Source: Albimonas marina
Lineage (GTDB): Bacteria; Pseudomonadota; Alphaproteobacteria; Rhodobacterales; Rhodobacteraceae
Assembly (NCBI RefSeq): GCF_029223255.1
Contig: NZ_JARHUC010000003.1
Coordinates: forward strand, 682,001-746,000
Direction: 5' to 3'
Length of the DNA stretch: 64,000 nucleotides
Part shown: one piece after another, positions 32,833 to 40,850 of the stretch
How the letters are laid out: each line of letters starts with the position of its first letter
How positions within the stretch are numbered: position 1 is the first letter of the stretch
Position numbers and translations under genes: made by a program
The notes under the pieces: generated by a model
What the model saw: the letters and a program-made list of their open reading frames with translations, nothing else
What the model was told of the DNA's origin: nothing
Databases searched by the model: none

Positions 32833-33747
32833 TCAGGCCCCTGCGGCGAGATCAGGGGCGAGGTCGGCGGCGGGGCCGCCGAGGCCGAGGCCGGTGGTCG
32901 CGAGGCGCCCGCCGTAGGCGGCCTGGAGGTTCGCCTCGGTGAAGGCCGCCGCCGTCGGCCCCTCGGCTATCTTGGCGCCGTTGAGCAGCAGCACGCGGTC
33001 GAAGTATTCCGGCACGGTCGCGAGGTCGTGGTGGACGCAGGCCACCGTGCGCCCCTCGTCGCGCAGGGACTGGAGGACCGAGACCAGCACCCGCTCGGTC
33101 GCCGCGTCGACGCCGGCGAAGGGCTCGTCGAGCAGGTAGAGGTCCGCGTCCTGCGCCAGCGCGCGGGCGAGGAAGACCCGCTGCTGCTGGCCGCCCGAAA
33201 GCTGGCCGATCTGGCGCTCGGCGAAGGCCTCCATGCCCACGCGGGCGAGGCAGGCGCGCGCCGTCTCCCGGTGGCGGCGGGAGGGCAGGCGGAACAGGCC
33301 GATGCGCCCGTAGAGGCCCATCATCACCACGTCCTCGGCGAGCGCGGGGAAGTCCCAGTCGACGGAGGCGCGCTGGGGCACGTAGGCGACGCGGGCGCGG
33401 GATTTCGCGAAGGGGCGGCCGAAGACCGTCACCTCGCCCGAGACGGTCGGGATCACGCCGAGCGCGCCCTTGAGGAAGGTGGACTTGCCCGCGCCGTTGG
33501 GCCCCACGATGGCGGTCATCGAGCCGGCGGGCAGGTCGGCGTCGACGGAGAAGATCGCGGGCTTGTCGCCGTAGGCCACCGTCAGGCCGCGGACGCGGAG
33601 CGGCGCGTCGGCGCTCGCGCCGGTCGCCGCCGGTCCGCCCGCGCCGCGCTCCGGCCCCTGCGCGCGGGGCGGGCGGGCGGCGCCGGGAACGGAGGCTCCC
33701 AGCGCCACGCGCGGCGCGCGGGGAGCGAAGCTTTCGAACAGGCGCAT
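32833..33747 (-). CDS. Metal ABC transporter ATP-binding protein
   Basis: This 304-residue ATPase has Walker A GPNGAGKST, the Q-loop in YVPQRASVDWDFP, the signature LSGGQQQRVFLARALAQ, Walker B LYLLDEPFAGVD and the switch His in CVHHDL. The N-terminal 45 residues are an Arg/Ala/Pro-rich extension. The start is either ATG 33747 or GTG 33753, which overlaps the stop of the binding-protein gene; I use the ATG. YVPQRASVDWDFP is typical of the manganese/zinc/iron branch of the family. Confidence 0.92.
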   Translation of the reverse strand: MRLFESFAPRAPRVALGASVPGAARPPRAQGPERGAGGPAATGASADAPLRVRGLTVAYGDKPAIFSVDADLPAGSMTAIVGPNGAGKSTFLKGALGVIPTVSGEVTVFGRPFAKSRARVAYVPQRASVDWDFPALAEDVVMMGLYGRIGLFRLPSRRHRETARACLARVGMEAFAERQIGQLSGGQQQRVFLARALAQDADLYLLDEPFAGVDAATERVLVSVLQSLRDEGRTVACVHHDLATVPEYFDRVLLLNGAKIAEGPTAAAFTEANLQAAYGGRLATTGLGLGGPAADLAPDLAAGA

Positions 33748-33749
33748 GA

Positions 33750-34787
33750 TCACAGCCCCGCCGAGAGGCGGCCGTCCATGCCCCGCTCGGGCGCCGCGCC
33801 GCCCAGCGCGCGGGCGATGGCGGTGACGTTGTGGTCGATCATGCCGGGGTAGGTCCCCTCGTAGGTGCCGGGCTGGCCCATGGCGTCGGAGAAAAGCTCC
33901 GCCCCCACCCGCGCGTCGTGGCCGCGGGCCTGCGCGCCCTCGATCAGGGCGCGCACGTTGCGCTCGGGCACCGAGCTTTCGACGAAGACCGCGGGGATCG
34001 AGCGGGCGGCGAGGACGCCGACCAGCTCCTCGATCCGGGCGAGGCCGGCCTCGGATTCGGTGGAGATGCCCTGGATGCCCATCACCTCGAACCCGTAGGC
34101 GCGCCCGAAGTAGCGGAAGGCGTCGTGGGCGGTGACCAGCACGCGCCGCTCCGGCGGGATCGAGGCCAGCGCCTCGCGCGAGTAGGCGTCGAGGCGGGCC
34201 AGGGTCCGCGTCGCCTCCTCGGCGCCGGCGGCGTAGGTCTCGGCGCCCTCGGGATCCAGGTCGGAGAGGGTCGCCTGCAGCGAGGGGATCAGGCGGGACC
34301 AGAGGGCGGGGTCCATCCACACGTGCGGGTCCCAGCGGTTCTCGTAGACCTCGGCGCCCAGGCGCAGGTCCTCGGGGATCGAGACCTCGGCGAGTTCGAC
34401 CACGGGGCGGCGGGCGGCGAGCTCGTCCAGGAACTCCTCCATCTGCGCCTCGAGGTAGAGGCCGTTGGCGAGCACCAGGTCGGCGCGGGTCAGGCGCACG
34501 ATGTCGGTGCGGGTCTGGCGGTAGGCGTGGGGATCGACGCCGGGGCCCATCAGGGCCGCGACCTCGACCCGGTCGCCGCCCACGCGCCGGGCGAGGTCGG
34601 CGATCATCGAGGTGGTGGCGACCACCTGCAGGGGCGCGGCCGCGCGGGCGCCGCGGGGCAGGCCCGCCGCCAGCGTCGCCGCCGCCGTCCCCGCCAGCAG
34701 CGCGCGGCGGGAGAGCCCGGAGGCGGGTCGCGGTCGGGCGGCGGCGGGGCGGATCGAAGCCTCGGGGAGCGTGGCCATGGGGGGCAT
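33750..34787 (-). CDS. Metal ABC transporter substrate-binding protein (TroA-like)
   Basis: This 345-residue exported protein has a Tat-like leader (LSRRALLAGTAAATLAAG) and a cluster A-I binding fold. Metal ligands by alignment to TroA are the His in GVDPHAYRQT, the His in WDPHVWMDP, the His in LVTAHDAFRYF and the Asp in YPGMIDHNV. The third ligand is His, as in TroA, rather than the Glu of PsaA. The start at 34787 (or 34778) is forced by the promoter: a longer frame from 34862 would begin upstream of the transcription start. It is first in the operon. Confidence 0.92.
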   Translation of the reverse strand: MPPMATLPEASIRPAAARPRPASGLSRRALLAGTAAATLAAGLPRGARAAAPLQVVATTSMIADLARRVGGDRVEVAALMGPGVDPHAYRQTRTDIVRLTRADLVLANGLYLEAQMEEFLDELAARRPVVELAEVSIPEDLRLGAEVYENRWDPHVWMDPALWSRLIPSLQATLSDLDPEGAETYAAGAEEATRTLARLDAYSREALASIPPERRVLVTAHDAFRYFGRAYGFEVMGIQGISTESEAGLARIEELVGVLAARSIPAVFVESSVPERNVRALIEGAQARGHDARVGAELFSDAMGQPGTYEGTYPGMIDHNVTAIARALGGAAPERGMDGRLSAGL

Positions 34788-34815
34788 GAAGGGGCGGGGC
34801 CTTGGATTGCTGAGA

Positions 34816-34832
34816 TTGAGAAGCGTTCGCAA
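34816..34832. promoter_or_regulatory. Operator-like inverted repeat at the importer promoter
   Basis: TTGAGAA-GCG-TTCGCAA is a 7-3-7 inverted repeat with one mismatch, placed immediately downstream of the -10 element and over the expected transcription start. That is the classic position for a Fur/Mur/MntR/Zur-type repressor. Which of these binds cannot be told. Confidence 0.6.
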
Positions 34833-34862
34833 GTAACATGGCGCCTCGCGGCGCTGCGTCAA
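34833..34862 (-). promoter_or_regulatory. Promoter of the metal importer operon
   Basis: On the minus strand, TTGACG (34857-34862) and TGTTAC (34833-34838) are separated by 18 bases, abutting the operator-like repeat. Confidence 0.6.
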
Positions 34863-35042
34863 GAGGATTCCCGCGGCCGCGGCGCCGAATTGGGGGCGCC
34901 GGCGCCCGGGCGCCGTTCATTCGGGCGCCTGCGGCCCCCAGGCGCCCGCATCGCGGGCGCAAGCGGGGGGACGGGTCCGCGCGCAAACGCGGGCGGAAGC
35001 GAAACAGGCGCCCCCGAAACCGACGGCCGCCGCGCGAGATGA

Positions 35043-35071
35043 TTGACAACGGGCGCGCGAGTTTGCCTAAC
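35043..35071 (+). promoter_or_regulatory. Putative promoter of RTX gene 1
   Basis: A consensus TTGACA (35043-35048) is followed after 17 bases by CCTAAC (35066-35071). Transcription would start near 35077, giving a GC-rich leader of about 230 bases before the chosen start at 35311. The gap 34863-35310 holds no other gene. Confidence 0.45.
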
Positions 35072-35310
35072 GGAACATGAACGCGCCGGCGACGGGCCCG
35101 GGGAAGGGCCTGCGCGACACGGGCGCACGCGGGGGCCGGCCGGGGCCGGCGCCCGCGGATGGGGGGAGACGCACGACCGCCCGCTTCGACCGGTCCGACC
35201 CGGCCGCGCCCGTTCCGGCGCGTCGGCGGCCGGGCGTCGCCGCCCCGCCTCCGCCGCCGGCCGCCGCGCGGCGCGCGGGGGTGCAGCGGAGCCGCGGCGC
35301 GGAGGCGAAG

Positions 35311-36075
35311 ATGAACGAGCAGGACCTGCTTCCCGACAGCGTCGACAACGTGATCGCGGCGGCGGCGCCGCGGCCGACCAACGGCGACGACACGCTGACC
35401 ATGGACACGCCCGGGCGGCTGGACGCCAAGGGCGGGAACGACTTCGTCTCCGGCAGTTCGGGCAAGGACAAGATCCTCGGCGGGGCGGGGAACGACGGGC
35501 TTTACGGAAACGACGGCAAGGACGTGGCGAGCGGCGGGGGCGGCGACGACATCGTCTACGGCGGGCAGGGCGACGACGTGGTGAAGGGCGGCGGCGGCGA
35601 CGACATCCTGTTCGGCGCAGGCCACGGCCTCGCCTTCGCGAACTCGGGCGACGACCGGCTGCTGGGCGGCGGGGGCGACGACCTGATCTTCGGCGGCGAC
35701 GGGGACGACCTGCTCAAGGGCGGGCGCGGCGGCGACGAGCTGGCCGGCGGCGAGGGCGACGACCGCATGTTCGGGCAGGGCGGCAAGGACCGGCTGACCG
35801 CGGGCGCCGGCAAGGACGAGATGACCGGCGGCGGCGGGCGCGACCTGTTCCACTTCTCCGAGCTCGCCTCGGGGCGCAACATCGTGCGCGACTGGAAGGA
35901 CGGGACCGACCGGTTCGAGATCGACTTCGAGGGCCTGGGCTTCTCCGACCTCGATTTCGCGAAGAAGGGATCGGACGTGAAGGTGACCATCGGAGACACC
36001 GGCGTCGCGTTCTTCGTCGACGACGCCCGGCCGGGCGATTTCGACAAGGGCGACTTCCTGTTCTCCGAGGGCTGA
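35311..36075 (+). CDS. RTX-type calcium-binding protein 1
   Basis: This is a 254-residue acidic protein with no signal peptide. Between residues 20 and 180 it carries tandem nonapeptide repeats of the GGxGxDxLx kind (GGGGDDIVYGGQGDD, GGDGDDLLKGG), the calcium-binding beta-roll of type I secreted proteins. The C-terminal 70 residues (DRFEIDFEGLGFSDLDF) form the usual secretion-signal region. I chose the ATG at 35311 with GGAGGCGAAG before it; an in-frame ATG at 35077 gives a 78-residue Pro/Arg-rich leader. No type I secretion genes are adjacent. Function beyond calcium binding is unknown. Confidence 0.85.
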   Translation: MNEQDLLPDSVDNVIAAAAPRPTNGDDTLTMDTPGRLDAKGGNDFVSGSSGKDKILGGAGNDGLYGNDGKDVASGGGGDDIVYGGQGDDVVKGGGGDDILFGAGHGLAFANSGDDRLLGGGGDDLIFGGDGDDLLKGGRGGDELAGGEGDDRMFGQGGKDRLTAGAGKDEMTGGGGRDLFHFSELASGRNIVRDWKDGTDRFEIDFEGLGFSDLDFAKKGSDVKVTIGDTGVAFFVDDARPGDFDKGDFLFSEG

Positions 36076-36267
36076 GGCCGTCGGGCGGAGCCGGCGGGGC
36101 GCAGGCGTCCGCGCCGCGGCTGCGCTCCGTGGAGCGGGCCGCCCTGCGCCCATCGCGAGCGCTTCGGTCGCCGGGCGCGCGCGTCGCGCGGGGGCTCGCT
36201 CTCGGCCGACGGGCCGCGGGCGGCGCTCTCTCCCGCCCGCCCGGACCGCGACGCCGCCGCCCTGCTG

Positions 36268-36293
36268 ACAATCGCGGGCGGGCGGGCGATTGT
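36268..36293. repeat. Inverted repeat upstream of the SDR gene
   Basis: ACAATCGC (36268-36275) and GCGATTGT (36286-36293) flank a 10-base GC loop, 58 bases before the SDR start. It could be an operator or a weak terminator for RTX gene 1. Confidence 0.45.
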
Positions 36294-36350
36294 GCGCGGG
36301 ACCGCCTCGCCGCCCTTCGCCCGTCCCGCGTTCCTTCGGAGCCTCGCCGC

Positions 36351-37172
36351 ATGCCTCGACCCCGACCGCCCTGGCCGCCGCGCCATGCCGTGATCTCCGG
36401 CGGCTCGTCGGGCATCGGGCTGGCGATGGCGCAGGCGCTGGCGGCGCAGGGGAGCCGGCTGACGCTGCTCGCCCGCGACCCGGTCCGGCTGGAGGCGGCG
36501 GCGGAGGAGATCCGGGCGGCCTCCCCCGCGGCGGCGGTTCTGACGATCCCCTGCGACATGCGCGAGGCCGAGGCGGTCGCCCAGGCCGTGGCGCGGGCGG
36601 AGGCGGAGGCGCCGCTCGATTTCGTCGTCGCCTGCGCGGGCGTTGTGAAGGCGGGGACCTTCGAGGCGCTCGACCCGGCGGCGCATCGCGGGTTGATGGA
36701 GACGAACTATTTCGGCGTCCTCAACCTGCTGCGCCCAAGCCTCGCGGCGATGCGGGCGCGGGGAGCGGGGCGGTCGCTGATCGTGGGCTCGGCGGCGGGG
36801 CTGGCGGGGCTGTGGGGCTACTCGGCCTATGCGCCCACCAAGTTCGCGCTCCGGGGCCTCGCCGAAGCGCTGCGCGCGGAATGCGCGCCCGACGGGGTGC
36901 GCGTCTCGATCGCCCATCCGCCGGACGTCGAGACGCCGCAGCTCGCGGCCGAGCGGGCTGAGCGTCCGCCCGAGCTCGCGGCGATCGCGGGAACGGCGAA
37001 GGCGCGGTCGGCGGAGGACGTGGCCGCGGCGCTCCTGCGCGGGGCGCGGCGGGGGCGGGCGGACGTGCCCGTGGGCCTTGCGACCTGGGCGCTCCTGCGC
37101 CTCGCCCCCGCGGTGCGCCCGGCGCTGGACGTCTGGTTCGACCTGCTCGCGTCGCGGGCGCGCAGGGGCTGA
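36351..37172 (+). CDS. SDR family oxidoreductase, ketosphinganine-reductase-like
   Basis: This 273-residue classical short-chain dehydrogenase has the cofactor loop SGGSSGIGLA (16-25), Ser147, Tyr160 and Lys164. The sequence around the active site (GYSAYAPTKFALRGLAEALR) and HPPDVETPQL resemble 3-ketodihydrosphingosine reductases, which suggests a role in sphingolipid or long-chain base synthesis, but no such pathway gene is nearby. The last 40 residues are hydrophobic and may anchor it to the membrane. It may instead be a general SDR. It converges with the DUF2189 gene. Confidence 0.85.
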   Translation: MPRPRPPWPPRHAVISGGSSGIGLAMAQALAAQGSRLTLLARDPVRLEAAAEEIRAASPAAAVLTIPCDMREAEAVAQAVARAEAEAPLDFVVACAGVVKAGTFEALDPAAHRGLMETNYFGVLNLLRPSLAAMRARGAGRSLIVGSAAGLAGLWGYSAYAPTKFALRGLAEALRAECAPDGVRVSIAHPPDVETPQLAAERAERPPELAAIAGTAKARSAEDVAAALLRGARRGRADVPVGLATWALLRLAPAVRPALDVWFDLLASRARRG

Positions 37173-37191
37173 CGGGCGCGGCGGGGGAGCC

Positions 37192-37977
37192 TCAGGTCTC
37201 GGGGGCCACGGCGCGCTTGTAGAGGTGCCAGGTGGCGTGGCCCAGCACCGGCAGCGTCACCAGCAGCCCCAGGAAGCCCGCCAGGATCGAGACCATCATC
37301 AGCGCCGTCACCGTGATCCCCCAGCCGATCATCGGCGCGGGCGAGGTGGTGACCGCCTTCACCGAGGTGATGATGGCGGTGATGAAGTCGCGGTCCCGCT
37401 CCAGCAGCAGGGGGATCGCGACGACCGTCACCGAGAACAGCACCAGCGCCAGGAACCCCCCGACCAGCGTGCCGACGGCGAGGAAGGTCATTCCTTCGGT
37501 GGTGGTGAAGACGAGGGCCAGGAACTGCTCGAAGCTGCTGAAGCTCATGTTCTGCATGGTCAGCACCATGATGGTGCGCACCTGGTAGAACCACACGAAG
37601 CAGATGAAGAGGGTGACGAAGGCCATCCAGCCGAGCTCGCGCTTGCGCTGCTCGAACACCACGCCCAGCACCGACTGCCAGTCGAGGCTCTGGCCCGCCT
37701 GGAGCCTGCGGGAGACGTCGTAGAGCCCCACCGCCACGAAGGGGCCGATCAGCGGGAAGGCGAGCGCGAAGGGCAGCATCAGCCAGGGCGCGTGGGCGAG
37801 GTTCAGGAGCGCCCACATGACCCAGCCGCCCAGGAAGTAGACGCCGCCGAAGAACAGGCCGAAGCGGGGCGCGCGCTTGAAGTCCGAGACGCCGGCGCGG
37901 AACGCCTCGCCAAGGTCGTCGTAGGTGATCGGCCGCACCTGCGGCATCGGCCGGGGCCGGATCGTCGCCTGGGTCAT
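37192..37977 (-). CDS. DUF2189 family membrane protein
   Basis: This 261-residue protein has about six membrane segments (for example FGLFFGGVYFLGGWVMWALL and FVTLFICFVWFYQVRTIMVL). The early cytoplasmic sequence ITYDDLGEAFRAGVSDFKRA is characteristic of DUF2189. The family is common in Rhodobacterales near cytochrome oxidase and SCO genes, which fits the SCO operon upstream on the same strand. The function is unknown. The start at 37977 was chosen because the upstream frame is a GC-rich chance extension. Confidence 0.85.
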   Translation of the reverse strand: MTQATIRPRPMPQVRPITYDDLGEAFRAGVSDFKRAPRFGLFFGGVYFLGGWVMWALLNLAHAPWLMLPFALAFPLIGPFVAVGLYDVSRRLQAGQSLDWQSVLGVVFEQRKRELGWMAFVTLFICFVWFYQVRTIMVLTMQNMSFSSFEQFLALVFTTTEGMTFLAVGTLVGGFLALVLFSVTVVAIPLLLERDRDFITAIITSVKAVTTSPAPMIGWGITVTALMMVSILAGFLGLLVTLPVLGHATWHLYKRAVAPET

Positions 37978-38373
37978 CGCATCGCCCTCCCTGCGCCTGG
38001 CCGCCGTCCCGCGGCCTTGGCCCCGATCATGCCGCAGGGAGGCGGGCGGGGGAAGGAGTCGCGGTCCGTCCCGCTCGCGTCGGAGGCGAGCGTGGGAGCC
38101 GCGCGTCGACCCCCGCGCCCGTGGCCCGCGCCCGCCCGCGCGGCGCGGCGGGCGTCGGCGCGTGCGGGGAGGGTCCCTGGCGGGGAGGTTCGGCGCTGTT
38201 CCGCGGCCCCTCCCGGCGGCGTCCGCAGGCGTCTTCGCCATGAGGCGGAGCGCGACCGGAGCCGACGGGCGACCCGTCCCACCTGCGCGACGGCCGCCCG
38301 GCCGCGCGGGCGGGCGCGACGCACCGGCGCGGCCGTCGACGCGCGGCTTCCGCCTGACGCGGGAGGCGCGGCC
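37978..38373. other. GC-rich intergenic region, no gene seen
   Basis: These 396 bases lie between the SCO gene and the DUF2189 gene, both leftward. Open frames through it are Arg/Pro/Gly-rich and have no ribosome sites. I see no clear promoter, hairpin or repeat. Confidence 0.6.
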
Positions 38374-39072
38374 TCAGAGGTAGGAGGCGAAGACCTCGGC
38401 CATGCGGCGCGGCGAGATGATCGGGGGCAGCAGGGTCAGCACCTTGCCGTCCGGGCCCACGAGGTAGACGAAGCTGCCGTGGGCGTAGACGGGCGAGCCG
38501 TCGGGGAGCTCGGCCACCTTCTCCATCTGCACCTGGAACGTGTCGCGGATCGCCTGCAGGTCCTCCTCGGAGCCGGTCAGGCCCACCAGCTTCTCGTGCC
38601 ACTGGGGCAGGGCCTCGGCCAGCGCCTGGGGCGTGTCGCGGGCGGGGTCGATGGTGACCACCACCGGCGTCACCTCGAGCCCTGCGTCGAGCAGGATGTT
38701 GGTGGCCCCCGCGATCCGCGGCAGCACCACCGAGCAGATCGACTGGCAGGAGACGTAGCCGAAGAACAGCGCGTAGGGCTTGCCGGCGAAGTCCGCCTCG
38801 GTCACCTCGCGGCCGGTCTGGTCGATCAGGCGGAAGTGCGGCTCGATCTCGAAGGGCAGGGGGGCGGTCTCGGGCATCGCCCCCGCCTCCTCGTCGCGCA
38901 CCGCGAGGCCGGCCGCGCGCAGCTCGGCCGCCGTCTCCTGCGCCTGCGCGGCCGGGGCGAGCCCCGCGAAGAGCCCCGCCCAGACGCCCACCCAGAGCCC
39001 GGCCGCGGCCAGCGCCGTTCCGAGCGCCTTGCCCGACGACGGAGCGCGGCGGGCGGGGGAGGTCTGCGTCAT
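38374..39072 (-). CDS. SCO1/SenC family protein
   Basis: This 232-residue protein has a membrane-anchoring N-terminal helix (residues 16-44) and a thioredoxin-like periplasmic domain. The copper site is intact: Cys109 and Cys113 in GYVSCQSICSVVLP and His198 in VYAHGSFVYLVG. SCO proteins deliver copper to cytochrome oxidase or act in thiol redox. The gene is third in a tight three-gene operon; its start overlaps the upstream stop by four bases (ATGA). The company of two cysteine-motif exported proteins suggests a copper or thiol role specific to this operon. Confidence 0.92.
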   Translation of the reverse strand: MTQTSPARRAPSSGKALGTALAAAGLWVGVWAGLFAGLAPAAQAQETAAELRAAGLAVRDEEAGAMPETAPLPFEIEPHFRLIDQTGREVTEADFAGKPYALFFGYVSCQSICSVVLPRIAGATNILLDAGLEVTPVVVTIDPARDTPQALAEALPQWHEKLVGLTGSEEDLQAIRDTFQVQMEKVAELPDGSPVYAHGSFVYLVGPDGKVLTLLPPIISPRRMAEVFASYL

Positions 39073-39659
39073 GGGAACCACTCTTCCAGGAACTTGGCGT
39101 CGGTCTCGAGCCCCAGCCCCAGCCAGCCGTTCGCCTCGACCAGCGAGGCGACGCGCGGGTCCTTGCGGAACCAGGGGCCGGGCAGGGCCGCGAGCTCGGG
39201 ATAGCGCGCGTCCCAGGTCTGCGTCCAGCGGTCGGCCTTCACGAAATCGCCGTCCGAGCCCGCCGCGCGGATCAGCTGGATCTGGAAGACGCGGGCGGGG
39301 GCCTCCTCGGGGTCGCCCACCATCAGGCCGTCGACCTCCACCGCCTGCCCGCACCAGGGCAGCAGGTCCTGGCCGGCGCCGGTGAACAGGGGCTGGCCGT
39401 TCTTGGCCGCCAGCACCAGCGCGCCGTCGGCCCCGCGCAGCAGGCCCAGCTGCCGCCGCCCGGCGCCGCAGTCGGCGGGGCAGTCGCCGGTCAGCGCGCA
39501 CAGCACGTCGACCACCGTCGCCTCGAACCGCGCCTTCTCCTCGCCGGCGAGGCCCCAGGACTCGGCCTGGCTGCCTTCGGAGAACGGACCCGGATCCTGC
39601 GCCAGCGCGGCGGAGGGGTGGAGGAGGCACAGCGCGAGGGCCGCGGACCGCAGGCTCAT
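39069..39659 (-). CDS. Exported cysteine-motif protein, SCO operon middle gene
   Basis: This 196-residue protein has a signal peptide (1-20). Residues 45-115 contain VVDVLCALTGDCPADCGAG, then QLGLLRGADGALVLAAKNG and PWCGQAVEVDG, with cysteines at 54, 60, 64 and 103. This resembles the pattern of the protein encoded just upstream (DxxC..L..G...C...C..G...GLL..DG). The last 60 residues are rich in Trp and charged residues. I recognise no family. It starts 5 bases after the upstream stop and overlaps the SCO gene, so the three are one unit. Confidence 0.78.
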   Translation of the reverse strand: MSLRSAALALCLLHPSAALAQDPGPFSEGSQAESWGLAGEEKARFEATVVDVLCALTGDCPADCGAGRRQLGLLRGADGALVLAAKNGQPLFTGAGQDLLPWCGQAVEVDGLMVGDPEEAPARVFQIQLIRAAGSDGDFVKADRWTQTWDARYPELAALPGPWFRKDPRVASLVEANGWLGLGLETDAKFLEEWFP

Positions 39660-39664
39660 GGCGC

Positions 39665-40192
39665 TCACTCCTTCGGCTCGGGGATGGCGAAGGGGGGGAC
39701 CACGCCGTAGTCCTCGTGGCTGAGGTTCGCGATCCCCTCGTTGGCCACCACCTTCTCGACGATGATGTAGCTGACGCCGTCGCGCCGGTGCAGGACGCCG
39801 TCGGCGACCACGCGGTCGGACTGAAGCTCGAGGATCGTGTCGCCACCGGCGACGTCGTCCGAGCCCTCCCATTTCAGGACCATGTAGACCTCGCCGTCGT
39901 CGCCCAGCAGGCCCACGGGGATGCCGCCCGCCGCGCACCACATGGCGCAGGTGTGGTGGGCCGAGCCCACCACCGCGTCCTGGCCGCCCATCACGCCCGA
40001 GAGGTAGCACCAGGTGTCGATGATCTCCCCCGTCACCTGGATGCGCTCGCCCGAGGCCGCCGCCCGCGCAGGCCCCGCCTGCGCCGCGAGCGCCGCCAGC
40101 CCCGTCGCGACGAGCGCCAGCGCCGCGCGGCCCCGGCGGGCCGGCCGTTCCCGGCCGAGCGGCCGTCCGCCGCGTGTCAGGTCGCCGATCAT
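39665..40192 (-). CDS. Exported cysteine/histidine-motif protein, SCO operon first gene
   Basis: This 175-residue protein has a Tat-like or Sec leader (residues 20-45). A conserved block follows: IIDTWCYLSGVMGG, then SAHHTCAMWCAAGGIPVGLL and DDGEVYMVLKW, with Cys62, His79, His80, Cys82 and Cys86. The CYL-x-G / H-x2-CA-x2-C / G-x-P-x-GLL pattern is one I have seen in other exported bacterial proteins and looks like a metal or haem site inside a small OB-like beta domain; that is inference. The gene is first in the operon with the SCO protein. Confidence 0.8.
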   Translation of the reverse strand: MIGDLTRGGRPLGRERPARRGRAALALVATGLAALAAQAGPARAAASGERIQVTGEIIDTWCYLSGVMGGQDAVVGSAHHTCAMWCAAGGIPVGLLGDDGEVYMVLKWEGSDDVAGGDTILELQSDRVVADGVLHRRDGVSYIIVEKVVANEGIANLSHEDYGVVPPFAIPEPKE

Positions 40193-40383
40193 CGTCCCCT
40201 CCCGTCCCTCCCGCGCGCCCCCGGCCGCGTTCGTCGCCGACTCTAGCCCCGTGCCGGGCGCCGTGTCGTCACATCCTTGCGTGCGCCGCGCGATCCGGGA
40301 TCGCGCGGGGGGCGGGAGACAGCGGCGCGCGGGGGTGATAGCCTCAGCCAACCGGCCGACAGGCAAGCAAATCGGAGGGCGCC

Positions 40384-40833
40384 ATGCCGCCAGAGGGTTT
40401 CGCCCCGCATTTCCGCTCCAGCCCCCTGACCGACCCGTGGGAGCCGATCCTGTCGCGCATCGACCCCGGCGAGGCGGTGCGCCTGGGGCTGGAGCTGCGG
40501 CCTGCGCATTGCAACGGGCGGGGCTTCGTCCATGGCGGGCTGATCGCGGCGCTGGCGGACAACGCCATGGGCCTGTCCTGCGCGCTGGTCGCCGGCGCGC
40601 TCGAGGCGCCCGGCGCGCCGGCGCCCGCCCCGGCGGAGGACGGCGCCCCGCGTCGCGGCTACCTGACGGTGGGGCTGACGGTCGACTACCTCGCCACCGG
40701 CCGGCCGGGCCAGTGGTTCGAGGTGCGCCCGCGGGTGATCCGGGTGGGGCGGCGCATGGCCTTCGCCGACGCGCTGATCGAGATCGACGGCAAGCCCGCC
40801 GCCCGCGCCTCGGCGAGCTTCCAGTCCGCCTGA
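40384..40833 (+). CDS. PaaI family thioesterase (hotdog fold)
   Basis: This 149-residue protein is a single hotdog domain. The family motif CNGRGFVHGGLIAALADNAM contains the catalytic-site HGG and the following acidic residue, and GYLTVGLTVDYLA with RVIRVGRRMAFADALI completes the fold. It would hydrolyse acyl- or aryl-CoA thioesters in the cytoplasm. GGAGGGC precedes the ATG. It is divergent from the SCO operon and converges with an unknown exported protein. Confidence 0.9.
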   Translation: MPPEGFAPHFRSSPLTDPWEPILSRIDPGEAVRLGLELRPAHCNGRGFVHGGLIAALADNAMGLSCALVAGALEAPGAPAPAPAEDGAPRRGYLTVGLTVDYLATGRPGQWFEVRPRVIRVGRRMAFADALIEIDGKPAARASASFQSA

Positions 40834-40850
40834 GGCGCGGCGGCGGCGGC

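Noticed and set aside
35077-35310. Upstream in-frame ATG extending RTX protein 1 by 78 residues
   Set aside because: The extension is Pro/Arg-rich and has no ribosome site, while the ATG at 35311 has a strong one; a leaderless start at 35077 remains possible but less likely.
35311-36075. Repeated GGxGxD coding units as a CRISPR or DNA repeat array
   Set aside because: The periodicity follows codons of RTX nonapeptides with varied sequence; there are no constant repeats with unique spacers.
37978-38373. Several open frames in the GC-rich gap beside the SCO gene
   Set aside because: Composition is Arg/Pro/Gly-dominated in every frame, with no start signals and no recognisable motif.
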